64,000 bases of DNA from assembly GCF_963668475.1 (NCBI RefSeq), contig NZ_OY764544.1:372001-436000 (forward strand), read 5' to 3'. The DNA is from an uncultured Methanospirillum sp. (lineage in GTDB: Archaea > Halobacteriota > Methanomicrobia > Methanomicrobiales > Methanospirillaceae). Both the position numbers and the translations under genes were made by a program. The notes under the pieces were generated by a model, which saw nothing but the letters and a program-made list of their open reading frames with translations, did not search any database and was not told the DNA's origin. Of the stretch, positions 27,935 to 38,856 are shown in pieces; position 1 is the stretch's first letter, and each line of letters begins with the position of its first letter.

Positions 27935-29359
27935 ATGTTTTCAATCACCTCCAATCATCTCCATCAGAAACTTCTCCTTGCGGTAATTGCAATTGGAATG
28001 TTTTTAGACGGCCTTGATGGTTCAATCGTGACCATCATCCTTCCTCAGATCTCAGAATCATTCGGCACCGATACCGGAACGGTATCCTGGGTCATCATCA
28101 CTTACCTTCTGATGATGGCAGGGCTCATCCTAATCATTGGAAAGACAGCCGAACGGGGATATATCAAGAGAATATTTCTCCTGGGAGTCTGTGTATTTGC
28201 CCTCGGATCCGCTATATGTGGAATCTCTCCGAATCTGGAAGTTCTTCTTGGATCCAGGATCATCCAGGGGATCGGTGCTGCCATGATAGCAGCAACCGCA
28301 ACACTACTCTGTGTAACCTATCTTCCAAAAGAGATGCTCGGAATGGCTCTGGGCACAATCTCCATGTCAGTATCCATTGGAGTAGCTGCCGGGCCTGCCA
28401 TCGGTGGATTCATTGCTCAATATCTCTCCTGGCACTGGGCATTTCTGATCAATGTCCCGGTTAGTATTGTCATTGTGATACTGGCATTCTATGTCATTCC
28501 GCATGATATCAAACGGGATAACCTGTCTTTTGATGTAACAGGAGCTGCTCTTCTCTTTGGTTTTATGGCATCCGGGGTATTTGTGCTTGAGCGTATCCCT
28601 CATCTGGGTATATCAGATCTTCAGATCATCATTTGCACCGGAATTTGGATGATCTGTCTGATTTTATTTCTGCTTCGCGAACACAGATGCCAGGTACCAT
28701 TGATACATCTCAGGATATTTGGAGCCTGGGAATTTACTGCGACACTTATTGTATTTCTCTTGTTTGGATGTGTGTACATGGGAGTTCTTTATCTGCTCCC
28801 CTTCTTCCTCCAGGCAGGAATGGGGTACGATCCTGTAATTTCAGGATTATATCTCCTTATTCCTCCGGTCCTGACGGCTATCATCGGAATTCCCATGGGA
28901 ACATGGTCAGATCGGATCGGCAGAAGACCATTTGCGATAGCAGGATCGGTATTCATCGTTGCAGTGACCGGGACCTTTATGCTGATACAACCGGTGACAG
29001 GGTTTAATCCACTCATTCTTGGGTTATTGTGTATGGGATTTTTCTGGGGATGTGCCGGAGGACCGGTTGCCAGCAGGGTTGTTGAGACTGCACCAGAGGG
29101 TGAAGAAGGAACAGGATCTTCATTGATGGTCACAGCGATGTATCTTGGCAGCGTTATCGGAACTGCTCTCTTTGCAACATTCTTCACGATGGGGACTGCA
29201 ACAAATGGGAAGATTGCGTTCTCTGACCTTACTTCCAGCATATTCATGCAGGGTTTTCACACTGCAATGGCTGTCGGGTTTATTCTTTCTGTAATAACTC
29301 TTGTATTATCTGCAGTTGTAAGAGAACAGAAGAATGAAAGGCATTCAGATCAGGAATGA
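27935..29359 (+). CDS. MFS exporter, DHA2 (EmrB/QacA) type
   Basis: The 474-residue transporter has about fourteen helices. It opens with FLDGLDGSIVTIILPQI, the helix-1 D-x-x-x-V-x-x-A/I-L-P pattern of DHA2 proteins, and has SVSIGVAAGPAIGGFIAQYLSWHWAF at helix 5. It likely exports toxic compounds with protons. A decayed relative of its C-terminal half (residues about 214-474) is at 48346-49097. It differs clearly from the DHA2 protein at 16297. Confidence 0.9.
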   Translation: MFSITSNHLHQKLLLAVIAIGMFLDGLDGSIVTIILPQISESFGTDTGTVSWVIITYLLMMAGLILIIGKTAERGYIKRIFLLGVCVFALGSAICGISPNLEVLLGSRIIQGIGAAMIAATATLLCVTYLPKEMLGMALGTISMSVSIGVAAGPAIGGFIAQYLSWHWAFLINVPVSIVIVILAFYVIPHDIKRDNLSFDVTGAALLFGFMASGVFVLERIPHLGISDLQIIICTGIWMICLILFLLREHRCQVPLIHLRIFGAWEFTATLIVFLLFGCVYMGVLYLLPFFLQAGMGYDPVISGLYLLIPPVLTAIIGIPMGTWSDRIGRRPFAIAGSVFIVAVTGTFMLIQPVTGFNPLILGLLCMGFFWGCAGGPVASRVVETAPEGEEGTGSSLMVTAMYLGSVIGTALFATFFTMGTATNGKIAFSDLTSSIFMQGFHTAMAVGFILSVITLVLSAVVREQKNERHSDQE

Positions 29360-29649
29360 GAGAATGACCGGTAAAAGATAGATAGATTCAGATTAATGAT
29401 GTTTTGATACAAAACCATCGTTTTTTCCCACTTTTTTGAAGTAGACATGAGCCATCCGGGCTTAAGTCATGGAACGTGTCCAGGTGGAGAGAATTCATGA
29501 GAATATTCAACTTGCCTGATTGCTAAGTAGAATCTAAAGATAACCTCACAATCCTGACACTACCCCGTCAAGCAACGTTTTTGTTTAAGTGTATAAAAAG
29601 CCACCTCAACAACGATTTCTATATTCCCGTTGGACGACGCAAATTCCTC
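29360..29649. other. Intergenic region, nothing clear
   Basis: The space between convergent genes holds two T-rich stretches (29413-29418 and 29429-29439) that may terminate the MFS transcript. I see no gene, RNA or repeat that I can support. Confidence 0.3.
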
Positions 29650-30096
29650 TTATAGACTTCGTTTCAAGTAAATCATATCGATTAGCTGATGTCCATCTTC
29701 ATACATAGGATGGTCATAATTATCGATAAAAAAGTTTTTAACAACGTGTGATTTTACAAATCCACATCTTTCGTAAAAACGAAGTATCACAGGGCAATCA
29801 CCCGTTCCAACGTATATCTCACTATCAGAGTTCTTGTAGTAATCAACAATAAACTGAATCAGCTTTTGTCCATATCCTTTGCGTTGATATGTAGGAACGG
29901 TAACAATATTCTTGAGTTCATATTTTCCTGGTTGCTCTAGTGTAACAACGCAAATTGCCCTGATATCATTATCATACAAAGCGAACATATCACCACGATA
30001 CAAGTATTTTTCAATCATACTTACCTGCTCATCTGCAATAAGCAGCAATTCCAGATATGTTGTTTTATCACTACCGGTGATTTTCTCAATGTTCAT
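29650..30096 (-). CDS. GNAT family N-acetyltransferase
   Basis: The 148-residue protein has the acetyl-CoA loop VPTYQRKGYGQKLIQFIVDYY and the late motif ILRFYERCGFVKSH, both diagnostic of GNAT enzymes. The phrase YLYRGDMFALYDNDIRAICVV places it in the group of small GNATs related to YjdJ/YdfB-type proteins of unknown substrate. Its ATG at 30096 is 57 bases from the left end of the IS66-type element, so the insertion may have changed its promoter. Confidence 0.87.
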   Translation of the reverse strand: MNIEKITGSDKTTYLELLLIADEQVSMIEKYLYRGDMFALYDNDIRAICVVTLEQPGKYELKNIVTVPTYQRKGYGQKLIQFIVDYYKNSDSEIYVGTGDCPVILRFYERCGFVKSHVVKNFFIDNYDHPMYEDGHQLIDMIYLKRSL

Positions 30097-30152
30097 TCCT
30101 ATTTTTCCCTTTTATTTACAATCATCATTGCAAATCTATCATATCATTTTCA

Positions 30153-31787
30153 GTAACTATTCAGGCATGCTGAGAACAAATTGACACTAGCATTCTGCCT
30201 TGCGCATATGTTTCATTTTATCCTTCTCTGGAATCCATGGATTATTCTTAAAAGCGGAGGCAATTGCCTCAATAACCCTAATTCCATTTTTTCTTATTAT
30301 TGAGATGTAACTTCTGATCAGAATGACCGCTTTCGCAGTAGATTTGTCCCTGAATTCTCTAGAAATTTTTATCTTAACCTTCATCATGCGGATATCCCTT
30401 TCTGCCAGATTGCTGTCGAATGGAACAATCTTATTTTGAATAAACCGTAATACTCCATCATTATACAATTCAAACCTTTCCAGTAAGTTACGAGTAAAAG
30501 TCTTTTTCGTCCTTCCCTTTTTTCCTAGAATTTGTATAGGGGGTGGATTCTCATCTAATCCTATTTGAATCAGTTCATCGTATGAAGTATTGAGACTGTT
30601 CATCATGACTGGAGGTATAGGAACCCCATCCAAATGATATTCCTCTTTGATTTCCTTTGCCTGTATCAGTAATTCAATCAGTTTTCCTGACCACTCTTGC
30701 TTCGTTTCTTCTTCTACTCGTTTGAGTTCCCGAAGAATATGGGCACCGCAGAAACTATGTGTACAGGGATAGGAGAGATAGGGTTTCCAAAAATCATGAA
30801 CGCTAATACCCTTGAAATCCGGAAGAATTCCGATTTCGTTTATTCCTTCCGTTCCCCTCTTTTTCTGGATAAAGTAATGGGTCCAATGTGATGTGCAGGT
30901 TACATGAAGCCAATGTAATTTTCCTTCAACTCTGACTCCGGTTTCATCATTATGAATTATCGGTTCTAATTTTAGAGTATTCGTGACAGTATCCTTAAAA
31001 TGGGTGAGTTTTTCTGAAAGGTTATGGGTCAGATTTACAACCGTTCCAGGACTGATGGAAACACCAAATAGGCCATAACATGCTTCAACTTCCCGTTCGT
31101 ATGGAATGAATTGATAATGAACAAGATAACTCATATACGCCTTGATTCTTGATCCATATTGAACCGGTTGAGTAACATCCGGAGGAAAAAATCCAGATGT
31201 TTTGCATCCACAATGGTTACAAACCAAGGTTTGAGATCGATGTTCTGTAATTTCAATTGCCGGAGGAGGAGGAAGGTCAAATACCTGTCGTTTTTCAATG
31301 GAAATTATTGTCCCACCCTGAAGACTCCTTCCACAACAAGAACAGATGTCCGGAGAATGAGTTTCAATATGATCCGGATTAGGACTCTGCTCCAGAGTTT
31401 TTCCTTTGTGACCAGGCTGACCGCCAGGTTGCTTTTGGGTTTTCTTACGAAGGGAGGTTGCACGGTTTTTTCGGGTGTAGCCATCCGACGAAGGAGGTTT
31501 GCCGCTATTGGTACTGTTGAGATTTAACCGGGATTCGAGTTCCGTTACCCTGGCTTCTAATTTATCGATTTTTTCGTGCAAATAGTAAATATATGCAACG
31601 ATTTCAGGAGGACATTCAGAAAATTTGGATTTAATCTCTTCAGGTATTTCCATTACGCTAAAAGAACATTTACTCTCATTATACTAAGATCTTTCGGTTA
31701 TTTTCTGATTTTTCAATCAAATAAACGATATTTGAGGAGAATTATGGATGAGTGAATCGAGGGCGCTGAGGACGGTTGAATAGTTAC
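30153..31787 (-). mobile_element. IS66-family insertion sequence, single-transposase type
   Basis: The 1635-base element is bounded by imperfect inverted repeats that share GTAACTATTCA exactly at both tips (30153-30163 and 31777-31787) and about 16 of the first 22 bases overall. It carries one intact transposase and no tnpA/tnpB accessory genes, as in the ISBst12 branch of IS66. The eight-base flanks (CATTTTCA and AAAATATC) do not match, so no target duplication is visible; the copy may be old or rearranged. Confidence 0.85.
30187..31653 (-). CDS. IS66-family transposase
   Basis: The 488-residue transposase is apparently intact. The N-terminus has a coiled-coil helix followed by LNLNSTNSGKPPSSDGY and a GGQPGHKGKTL segment, then a zinc-finger-like CSCCGR and CNHCGC, which are hallmarks of IS66 TnpC. 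The catalytic triad is visible as D in IHNDETGV, D in VHDFWKPY and E in NLAERDIRMMKVK. Length is normal for the single-gene branch. It starts at ATG 31653, 134 bases inside the right end. Confidence 0.93.
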   Translation of the reverse strand: MEIPEEIKSKFSECPPEIVAYIYYLHEKIDKLEARVTELESRLNLNSTNSGKPPSSDGYTRKNRATSLRKKTQKQPGGQPGHKGKTLEQSPNPDHIETHSPDICSCCGRSLQGGTIISIEKRQVFDLPPPPAIEITEHRSQTLVCNHCGCKTSGFFPPDVTQPVQYGSRIKAYMSYLVHYQFIPYEREVEACYGLFGVSISPGTVVNLTHNLSEKLTHFKDTVTNTLKLEPIIHNDETGVRVEGKLHWLHVTCTSHWTHYFIQKKRGTEGINEIGILPDFKGISVHDFWKPYLSYPCTHSFCGAHILRELKRVEEETKQEWSGKLIELLIQAKEIKEEYHLDGVPIPPVMMNSLNTSYDELIQIGLDENPPPIQILGKKGRTKKTFTRNLLERFELYNDGVLRFIQNKIVPFDSNLAERDIRMMKVKIKISREFRDKSTAKAVILIRSYISIIRKNGIRVIEAIASAFKNNPWIPEKDKMKHMRKAEC

Positions 31788-31938
31788 AAAATATCTTTAA
31801 TCGTGAAAAAATTTTAAAATTAGTTTTATGATTACAAGTATGGTTTGATAAGCTCCAATTATTTAGGTTCAGTATTTAGGTTCCCACGGAATTTCTTTAT
31901 TTTTCGATAATATCTCATTTTAAATAGTAAGCATTGTT

Positions 31939-32460
31939 TTATATTCTTACTTTTTGATCTGCATCTTGTAAAATTTTATGGATATCAATCCACATCACAA
32001 GTTCCTTTTTTGTCTCCTCACGATCAGATACATTTTTTTTAATAATACCTAGAATATGTGAATTATCTTCACTGTCTTTTGATGTTTGTTCGATATCTGA
32101 AGTAGGTATGGTCAATACAGATGTAACATCATCCACCAAAATACCGGTTTTTGTCTGAGTTACACGATCATCAAGTACAATAAACCGAGAATCATTCTGT
32201 CCAATTGTGTTTATCCTTCCGATATTCAAGATAGTTTTAAGATCAATTATCGTGGAAATCTCTCCTCGAAGATCTATTATACCTTTTATGTGCATTGCAG
32301 AATGAGGAAGGGGAGTAATTTTTATTGATTCAACAATCTCCCGAACATCAAACAGGTTGATTGCAAATTTATTATCACCCAGAATAAACTCTACTACCTG
32401 GATTTCATCTCCAACATTATCTTCATCAAGATGATCCAGTTGTGGTTTTTGATTGTTCAT
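31939..32460 (-). CDS. cheW: CheW-like chemotaxis coupling protein
   Basis: The 173-residue protein is a single CheW domain: VVEFILGDNKFAINLFDVRE, then TPLPHSAMHIKGIIDLRGEI and LVDDVTSVLTIP. CheW bridges chemoreceptors and the kinase CheA. The gene starts six bases after the stop of the large receptor gene on the same strand, so the two are one operon. No CheA is present in the window, so this pair must use a kinase encoded elsewhere or signal differently. Confidence 0.92.
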   Translation of the reverse strand: MNNQKPQLDHLDEDNVGDEIQVVEFILGDNKFAINLFDVREIVESIKITPLPHSAMHIKGIIDLRGEISTIIDLKTILNIGRINTIGQNDSRFIVLDDRVTQTKTGILVDDVTSVLTIPTSDIEQTSKDSEDNSHILGIIKKNVSDREETKKELVMWIDIHKILQDADQKVRI

Positions 32461-32466
32461 ATTTCA

Positions 32467-35400
32467 TCACACCACAAATTTTCTTATTTCATGCGATACT
32501 GAATCTACAATCTCATTGACATTTAAGAAAATTCTACTTATCTGTTCAATTGAAGCAGAGGCTTCTTCAGTAGCAGCTGCTGCATCACCTGCTTCATTTG
32601 CGGTATTTATCACAAGATTAGAGACTTCATTAATACTTGCTGTCACTTCCTGAACTGAAGCAGCCTGTTCTTCTGATGCTGATGCTACATCAACTGTATT
32701 ACGGGTAATATCTTCAATCGAATCTGCGATTTTAGTAAAAGCTTCTAATGTTTTTGTTAAAGACTGACTCCCTTCTTCTACTGTCTCTCCAGATTTTTTC
32801 ATAGCAACAGTTGCTTGTTTGGCTTTATCCTGTAAATTTGAGATCATATCAGCAATATTCTCTGCAGACTGTCTAGAGTCCTGAGCAAGTGACTTAACTT
32901 CAGCAGCAACTACCGCAAATCCACGACCTGCTTCCCCTGCACGGGCAGCTTCTATCGCAGCATTCAATGCTAGTAGGTTAGTTTGATTAGCAATATCAGA
33001 TATGAGGCGGACAATCTTTCCTATCTCTTCCATCTGGTGATCAATATCATTAACAATCTTATCAACCTCCACTGAAGAGCGAGTGATTTCTTCCATAGAA
33101 ATTTCTGATTTTTTTGCTAAATCTATACCAATTCGTGAGAATTCATTTGCTTGAGTAGCGAATGATGAGACCTGTTCTGCTCTTTGAGATACTTCACCAA
33201 CAGTAAGATTGAGATCTTCCATGGCCTTGAGTACCTGGATAATTCCGTCGTTGCCTCGTTCAGCATTACCACTCACTTTACCGGTATTTTGAGCAATTTG
33301 TTGTGCTCCTGAAGACACTTCTTCGATACTAGATGCTGCTTCTTCTGCGTTTGAAGCAAGCTCCAGAAGTTGATTGTTGACAAGTCCTATAGCATCGCTA
33401 ATTTGAATCCCAATATTATCAAGGGCATTTTTAAACTCAATCCATTCTCCTGCCATCTTAAGAGAAGAGTCTATCCGAGTAGTGAAGTTATAATTTGCAT
33501 AATCTTTCGAAACCCTTAATGCATCGCGAATCGGTGTAACAACACTGTCCAGGGTATCATTTACACCCGATACGATCGTACGGAAGTCACCTCTATGTTT
33601 TGCTTCATCAGCACGGGTATCAAGAATCCCTTCTACTGCAGCTTCAGTAAGCATCTTTGTATCAGATATTAGCAGATTCACGGCATCAATACAGACGTTA
33701 AGATTATTTTTGATCTCGTTGAAATCTCCCCGGTATTCATCTGTAATTTTCGCGGGAATATCTCCTTTAGATATACGGTCCATGTATTCAGCAGTCATAT
33801 TCAGAGGCTCAACCACTGCATCGAGTGTATTATTGAATCCCTGGATTACTGCTTTGAACTCGCCAAAGTGTTTGCTAACATCAGACCTGGTATCAAGTTT
33901 CCCTTCCTCAATAGCAGTGGTGAGTAATAAGCCATCAGAGACCAGGAGGTTTATTGCATCAATACAGACGTTAAGATTATTTTTGATCTCGTTGAAATCT
34001 CCCCGATATTCATCTGTAATTTTCGCGGGAATATCTCCTTTAGATATACGGTCCATGTATTCAGCAGTCATATTCAGAGGCTCAACCACTGCATCGAGTG
34101 TATTATTGAATCCCTGGATTACTGCTTTGAACTCGCCAAAGTGTTTGCTAACATCAGATCTGGTATCAAGTTTCCCTTCCTCGATAGCAGTAGTGAGTGA
34201 TAAGCCATCAGAGACCAGGAGGTTTATTGCATCAATACAGACGTTAAGATTATTTTTGATCTCGTTGAAATCTCCCCGGTATTCATCTGTAATTTTCGCG
34301 GGAATATCTCCTTTTGATATACGGTCCATGTATTCAGCAGTCATATTCAGAGGCTCAACCACTGCATCGAGTGTATTATTGAATCCCTGGATTACTGCAT
34401 TGAACTCGCCAAAGTGTTTGCTAACATCAGACCTGGTATCAAGTTTCCCTTCCTCGATAGCAGTGGTGAGTGATAAGCCATCAGAGACCAGGAGGTTTAT
34501 TGCATCAATACAGACGTTAAGATTATTTTTGATCTCGTTGAAATCTCCATGATATTCATCTGTAATTTTCGCGGGAATATCTCCTTTTGATATACGGTCC
34601 ATGTATTCAGCAGTCATATTCAGAGGCTCAACCACTGCATCGAGTGTATTATTGAATCCCTGGATTACTGCTTTGAACTCGCCAAAGTGTTTGCTAACAT
34701 CAGACCTGGTATCAAGTTTCCCTTCCTCGATAGCAGTAGTGAGTGATAAGCCATCAGAGACCAGGAGGTTTATTGCATCAATACAGACGTTAAGATTATT
34801 TTTGATCTCGTTGAAATCTCCCCGGTATTCATCTGTAATTTTCGCGGGAATATCTCCTTTAGATATACGGTCCATGTATTCAGCAGTCATATTCAGAGGC
34901 TCAACCACTGCATCGAGTGTATTATTGAATCCCTGGATTACTGCTTTGAATTCGCCAAAGTGTTTGCTAACATCAGACCTGGTATCAAGTTTCCCTTCCT
35001 CGATAGCAGTAGTGAGTGATAAGCCATCAGAGACCAGGAGGTTTATTGCATCAATACAGACGTTAAGATTATTTTTGATCTCGTTGAAATCTCCCCGGTA
35101 TTCATCTGTAATTTTCGCGGGAATATCTCCTTTTGATATACGGTCCATGTATTCAGCAGTCATATTCAGAGGCTCAACCACTGCATCGAGTGTATTATTG
35201 AATCCCTGGATTACTGCTTTGAACTCGCCAAAGTGTTTGCTAACATCAGACCTGGTATCAAGTTTCCCTTCCTCGATAGCAGTAGTGAGTGATAAGCCAT
35301 CAGAGACCAGGAGGTTTATTGCATCAATACAGACGTTAAGATTATTTTTGATCTCATTGAAATCTCCCCGATATTCATCTGTAATTTTCGCGGGAATATC

Positions 35401-37719
35401 TCCTTTAGATATACGGTCCATGTATTCAGCAGTCATATTCAGAGGCTCAACCACTGCATCCAGAATATTATTAATGCCGTCGATAACCTCTCTGAATTGA
35501 CCGAAGTGTTTGGATGCATCGGTTCTGGTTCCGAGTTTTCCTTCCTGAACTGCAGCCTTCAGGAGCAGACCATCAGAAACCAGTAAGTTGATTGCATCAA
35601 TACAGACATTCAGATTATTTTTAATCTCGTTGAAATCTCCCCGATATTCATCTGTAATTTTCGCGGGAATATCTCCTTTTGAGATACGGTCCATGTATTC
35701 AGCAGTCATATTCAGAGGCTCAACCACTGCATCGAGTGTATTATTGAATCCCTGGATTACTGCTTTGAACTCGCCAAAGTGTTTGCTAACATCAGATCTG
35801 GTATCAAGTTTGCCTTCCTCAATAGCAGTGGTGAGAAATAAGCCATCAGAGACCAGGAGGTTTATTGCATCAATACAGACGTTAAGATTATTTTTGATCT
35901 CATTGAAATCTCCCCGGTATTCATCTGTAATTTTCGCGGGAATATCTCCTTTTGAGATACGGTCCATGTATTCAGCAGTCATATTCAGAGGCTCAACCAC
36001 TGCATCCAGAATATTATTAATGCCGTCGATAACCTCTCTGAATTGACCGAAGTGTTTGGATGCATCGGTTCTGGTTCCGAGTTTTCCTTCCTGAACTGCA
36101 GCCTTCAGGAGTAGACCGTCAGAAACCAGTAAGTTGATTGCATCAATACAGACATTCAGATTATTTTTAATCTCGTTGAAATCTCCCCGATATTCATCTG
36201 TAATTTTCGCGGGAATATCTCCTTTTGAGATACGGTCCATATATTCAGCAGTCATATTCAAGGGCTCTATTACTGTATCCAGAGTCTTGTTAAACCCTTC
36301 AATGACATCTCTGAATTGACCCTGATGACGGGTAGCATCAGTCCGAATACCCAATTTCCCTTCTTCGATGGCTTTGGTGAGAAGGAGGCCATCAGAGACG
36401 AGAAGGTCTATTGCATCAATTGTGTTGTTAAGATCAGTTGCGATTTCTGCAAGTTCTCCGGAGTATTGCCTGGATATTCGATCCGGGATCTTTCCAGCAC
36501 TAGTCTGGCTGATTGTGGTTGCAAAAAGAGTCAGAGGATCTGATAATGATCTAATGAGATGGTTAATGGTATCTACAATAACCCGGGAATCACCTGAATA
36601 TTTCTCTTCAGCAATAGTTGCTTTCAGAGAACCCTCTTCAACTTCCCGCATAACCCGTTCTAGATCTTCAATTACGCTGGTATCCCCGGATGTTCCTGAA
36701 ATAAACGTCAAAACAGCACCAATGCTGGTTCTGGATGAATTCTTCACCGGATCTATAAGACACAACATTGATGATTCTTCTCTAGGAAGATGTACTGATA
36801 TTTGAGCATCAGCCTTCTCCCCTGCAAGAACACTTTTAATAGCATCCCCGACTACAAGAGCCTCACTCTTTGTAAACGCGAGAGTTATCGACTCATTCAG
36901 GAGATCCTCATGTGATTTCCTCACAGCGGCACATGCTATCGGATTTGCATACAGGATTTGAGACCATTCATCCACTATCATTACCGGAATTGAGAGTGCA
37001 TCAAAATGACTTACTGTTATGCCTGATGATTGGTTCAAAGACTTTTCCTGGGACAAATCTTCTGATTTCCCGATTATTGTCGTGTTCACTGTTTCAGCAA
37101 AATCCCTAAAAAATCCAAGTCCCTTGGTATCCATATATTCGGGGACTATCCCATCATTGAGATGTTTTAACCTGATAGAAGCATCCATGAGCGGTTTGCT
37201 CATACTTTCGATTATATTATTCACTGCTTCCAGTATGTTTTTGGCATCACCCTGATATCGGGAAGAATCAGTTCGTGCATCCAGGTGACCATCCTGAATA
37301 TTATTTAAAACCTGGGTAATCTCTTTGACAACAGCTTTGTGACGCTGATCTAAGATATAGTTAACCGAACCTAATACTTCGCCATTATTATTAAAAATGG
37401 GTTTAGAGCCATATTTTATAGGGACCGGACCAGATTTAAAACGGGCTATTCCTTCACCTGCACTGGGTATGGCCATAGAAATCGCCGATTCTGCTGGATC
37501 TTTTCCTTCACCGCCATCTTCAATGCCGAATATTTCTCGATAATCTTTTCCAATACAAAATTCAGGAGGAATACCTGCAAGAATGGCAGCAGGGATATTT
37601 ATGGTTTTTATTGCAAGGGAACGATCTACGGTTAAGACCGGGAGATCCAATGCATCAAAAAGATCAACATCAGAAATCTCATAGTGAGAGTGGTCGGGTA
37701 ATTGTGCAGACTGTTTCAT
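32467..37719 (-). CDS. Giant soluble methyl-accepting chemoreceptor with PAS domains and a poly-HAMP repeat array
   Basis: From ATG 37719 the product is 1750 residues; an in-frame TTG three codons upstream is less likely. No transmembrane helix is seen. Order: PAS (about 15-125), a HAMP-like pair, PAS (about 235-345), further HAMP-like units, and then ten nearly identical 91-residue repeats. Each repeat is one HAMP-like half ([20 protein letters not shown]) plus a second half beginning SDGL. The last 350 residues form the signalling hairpin with [18 protein letters not shown] and [15 protein letters not shown]. It should sense inside the cytoplasm and signal through the adjacent CheW. The number and identity of the repeats are extreme. 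Confidence 0.93.
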   Translation of the reverse strand: MKQSAQLPDHSHYEISDVDLFDALDLPVLTVDRSLAIKTINIPAAILAGIPPEFCIGKDYREIFGIEDGGEGKDPAESAISMAIPSAGEGIARFKSGPVPIKYGSKPIFNNNGEVLGSVNYILDQRHKAVVKEITQVLNNIQDGHLDARTDSSRYQGDAKNILEAVNNIIESMSKPLMDASIRLKHLNDGIVPEYMDTKGLGFFRDFAETVNTTIIGKSEDLSQEKSLNQSSGITVSHFDALSIPVMIVDEWSQILYANPIACAAVRKSHEDLLNESITLAFTKSEALVVGDAIKSVLAGEKADAQISVHLPREESSMLCLIDPVKNSSRTSIGAVLTFISGTSGDTSVIEDLERVMREVEEGSLKATIAEEKYSGDSRVIVDTINHLIRSLSDPLTLFATTISQTSAGKIPDRISRQYSGELAEIATDLNNTIDAIDLLVSDGLLLTKAIEEGKLGIRTDATRHQGQFRDVIEGFNKTLDTVIEPLNMTAEYMDRISKGDIPAKITDEYRGDFNEIKNNLNVCIDAINLLVSDGLLLKAAVQEGKLGTRTDASKHFGQFREVIDGINNILDAVVEPLNMTAEYMDRISKGDIPAKITDEYRGDFNEIKNNLNVCIDAINLLVSDGLFLTTAIEEGKLDTRSDVSKHFGEFKAVIQGFNNTLDAVVEPLNMTAEYMDRISKGDIPAKITDEYRGDFNEIKNNLNVCIDAINLLVSDGLLLKAAVQEGKLGTRTDASKHFGQFREVIDGINNILDAVVEPLNMTAEYMDRISKGDIPAKITDEYRGDFNEIKNNLNVCIDAINLLVSDGLSLTTAIEEGKLDTRSDVSKHFGEFKAVIQGFNNTLDAVVEPLNMTAEYMDRISKGDIPAKITDEYRGDFNEIKNNLNVCIDAINLLVSDGLSLTTAIEEGKLDTRSDVSKHFGEFKAVIQGFNNTLDAVVEPLNMTAEYMDRISKGDIPAKITDEYRGDFNEIKNNLNVCIDAINLLVSDGLSLTTAIEEGKLDTRSDVSKHFGEFKAVIQGFNNTLDAVVEPLNMTAEYMDRISKGDIPAKITDEYHGDFNEIKNNLNVCIDAINLLVSDGLSLTTAIEEGKLDTRSDVSKHFGEFNAVIQGFNNTLDAVVEPLNMTAEYMDRISKGDIPAKITDEYRGDFNEIKNNLNVCIDAINLLVSDGLSLTTAIEEGKLDTRSDVSKHFGEFKAVIQGFNNTLDAVVEPLNMTAEYMDRISKGDIPAKITDEYRGDFNEIKNNLNVCIDAINLLVSDGLLLTTAIEEGKLDTRSDVSKHFGEFKAVIQGFNNTLDAVVEPLNMTAEYMDRISKGDIPAKITDEYRGDFNEIKNNLNVCIDAVNLLISDTKMLTEAAVEGILDTRADEAKHRGDFRTIVSGVNDTLDSVVTPIRDALRVSKDYANYNFTTRIDSSLKMAGEWIEFKNALDNIGIQISDAIGLVNNQLLELASNAEEAASSIEEVSSGAQQIAQNTGKVSGNAERGNDGIIQVLKAMEDLNLTVGEVSQRAEQVSSFATQANEFSRIGIDLAKKSEISMEEITRSSVEVDKIVNDIDHQMEEIGKIVRLISDIANQTNLLALNAAIEAARAGEAGRGFAVVAAEVKSLAQDSRQSAENIADMISNLQDKAKQATVAMKKSGETVEEGSQSLTKTLEAFTKIADSIEDITRNTVDVASASEEQAASVQEVTASINEVSNLVINTANEAGDAAAATEEASASIEQISRIFLNVNEIVDSVSHEIRKFVV
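33538..36267 (-). repeat. Tandem array of ten 273-base repeats inside the chemoreceptor gene
   Basis: The codons for EPLNM recur exactly every 273 bases from 36267 down to 33810 (nine intervals). Units differ by few bases. The second halves come in two types: [20 protein letters not shown] (type A, two copies) and [20 protein letters not shown] (type B, seven copies), ordered A-B-A-B-B-B-B-B-B, then a divergent last one. The A-B doublet suggests a 546-base duplication as well as single-unit expansion. Such identity points to recent amplification or ongoing gene conversion. Confidence 0.93.
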
Positions 37720-38491
37720 GTCAATCAATCTCTTTTAATTATATCATATTTAACAGAAAATGGTGGAACCATTACAAGTATCCTTCGCCATATTTTTTAA
37801 TTTACATAGAAAGGGACCTTCAATTGTAAATAACGAGGACCACTAGTGAAATTTTGTGATTGAATTTAATATATCCGATGAATATTCGCGCTAATCTGCT
37901 CGATTCGTCATAATATTAATATATCAATTTCATTTATTGAATTACATCTAATCAAGATGTCAATATTTCAATTGAAATGTTAAATATTCCAGGAATAAAA
38001 ATCATTTCTGAATTTATTTCGTAAATTTTTCTTTGAATATTAATTCAGGAATTCCACTTGTGAGGAATTTCTGATTAAGCCTTTTATGCAGGTAATATTT
38101 TAGTTATTCATTAAATTACCGGAATACTCCCCCAATATTCCAAATATTTGCTGACAGGTAATCCTTACCTATTGATTATCCCCAATATTGTGAATATCTT
38201 AAAATAAAAGAATTTTGTATGCTTCTCCCCGAACATGATACTAGTGCTTGTCGTCTCTTAATTTTCAATATCATTTCCAAGGGGAATTACTCTCAAATTT
38301 AAATGACGAGGGGCACTAGAAATGAGTCCCAAATCTTATTATCTTCAGGGAATACACTGATTGATTAGATCAGGATCACGATAAAATTCATCCGGAATAT
38401 TAACCGAGATATCCTGGTACGATAGAGAGAAATAAGTCAGTATTTCATTGGGATCTAACCAATATCTCCACCTAGGGAAATTTATGTAATT
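37720..38491. other. AT-rich non-coding region with short repeated motifs
   Basis: There is no convincing gene in this 770-base stretch. It holds the promoter side of the receptor gene, three copies of an ACGA-N4-CACTAG motif (37832-37846, 38241-38256 inverted, 38305-38319), a box AATCTGCTCGATT at 37893-37905, and AATATT-rich near-palindromes around 38140-38200. It may include eroded mobile DNA. Confidence 0.45.
38240..38320. repeat. Short inverted-repeat element, possible MITE remnant
   Basis: The left end ACTAGTGCTTGTCGTC (from 38240) and the reverse complement of the right end, CTAGTGCCCCTCGTC (to 38319), match at most positions and continue into TTAA-rich arms. The enclosed 80 bases have no coding capacity. 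A third, looser copy is at 37832-37846. No clear target duplication is seen, so identity as a mobile element is only a suggestion. Confidence 0.35.
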
Positions 38492-38648
38492 TTACGATAT
38501 TTTTTCACTTTCTTTGGCAATCCGTTCATTTAATGTTCGGAAGTAAAATAATCTGATGATTTGAGATAGGTTGAAAAATTGTAATTTCGTGCCATATTCC
38601 TTTTTCATGTAAAAATCAGCACCATTATTTAGGAGTTCAATGATGAGT
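38492..38648 (-). pseudogene. 3' part of a receiver-domain gene split by IS21
   Basis: Read on the minus strand from the IS edge, the sequence continues the receiver domain begun at 41443: LIIELLNNGADFYMKKEYG, with the conserved lysine region, then a C-terminal helix ending TLNERIAKESEKIS and a TAA stop at 38492-38494. After removing the element and one copy of the 5-base duplication, the two parts join in frame as EEKLIIELLNN, giving a 138-residue protein. Confidence 0.88.
38644..38648 (+). repeat. Target-site duplication of the IS21 element, left copy
   Basis: TGAGT here is repeated at 41179-41183 directly outside the other end of the element. Five bases is within the range known for the IS21 family (4-8). 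Confidence 0.8.
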
Positions 38649-38856
38649 TGTATTCGCTCATCCAAAATTGCTCAGGTTCGCTCATTCAATTTTGCTCAGC
38701 CCTAAGTGCAATGTCATCATCCAAGTATAAAAATATCACTCCGAAGAAAAACACAGAAGGGAGGTGGCCTCGCCCCCTCCCTTCATCCCTCCCCTGAGTA
38801 CGATAGGCTCGGTGGGATGGATAAACATCCCACCTTCGCGAGGAGAGGTTATCAAG

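Noticed and set aside
29551..29640. Sequence near TGACACTACCCCGTCAAG as a possible insertion-sequence end
   Set aside because: No inverted partner or duplication could be found nearby; the short likeness to TGACACTA near 30180 is too brief.
33710..36319. Long plus-strand open frames rich in serine opposite the receptor gene
   Set aside because: They are the antisense of the 273-base repeat array and break at repeat variations; the minus strand encodes a coherent chemoreceptor.
38140..38200. AATATT-rich near-palindromes suggestive of an origin or direct-repeat array
   Set aside because: Copies are irregular in spacing and sequence, as expected in AT-rich DNA; no Orc1/Cdc6 gene or origin box is nearby.
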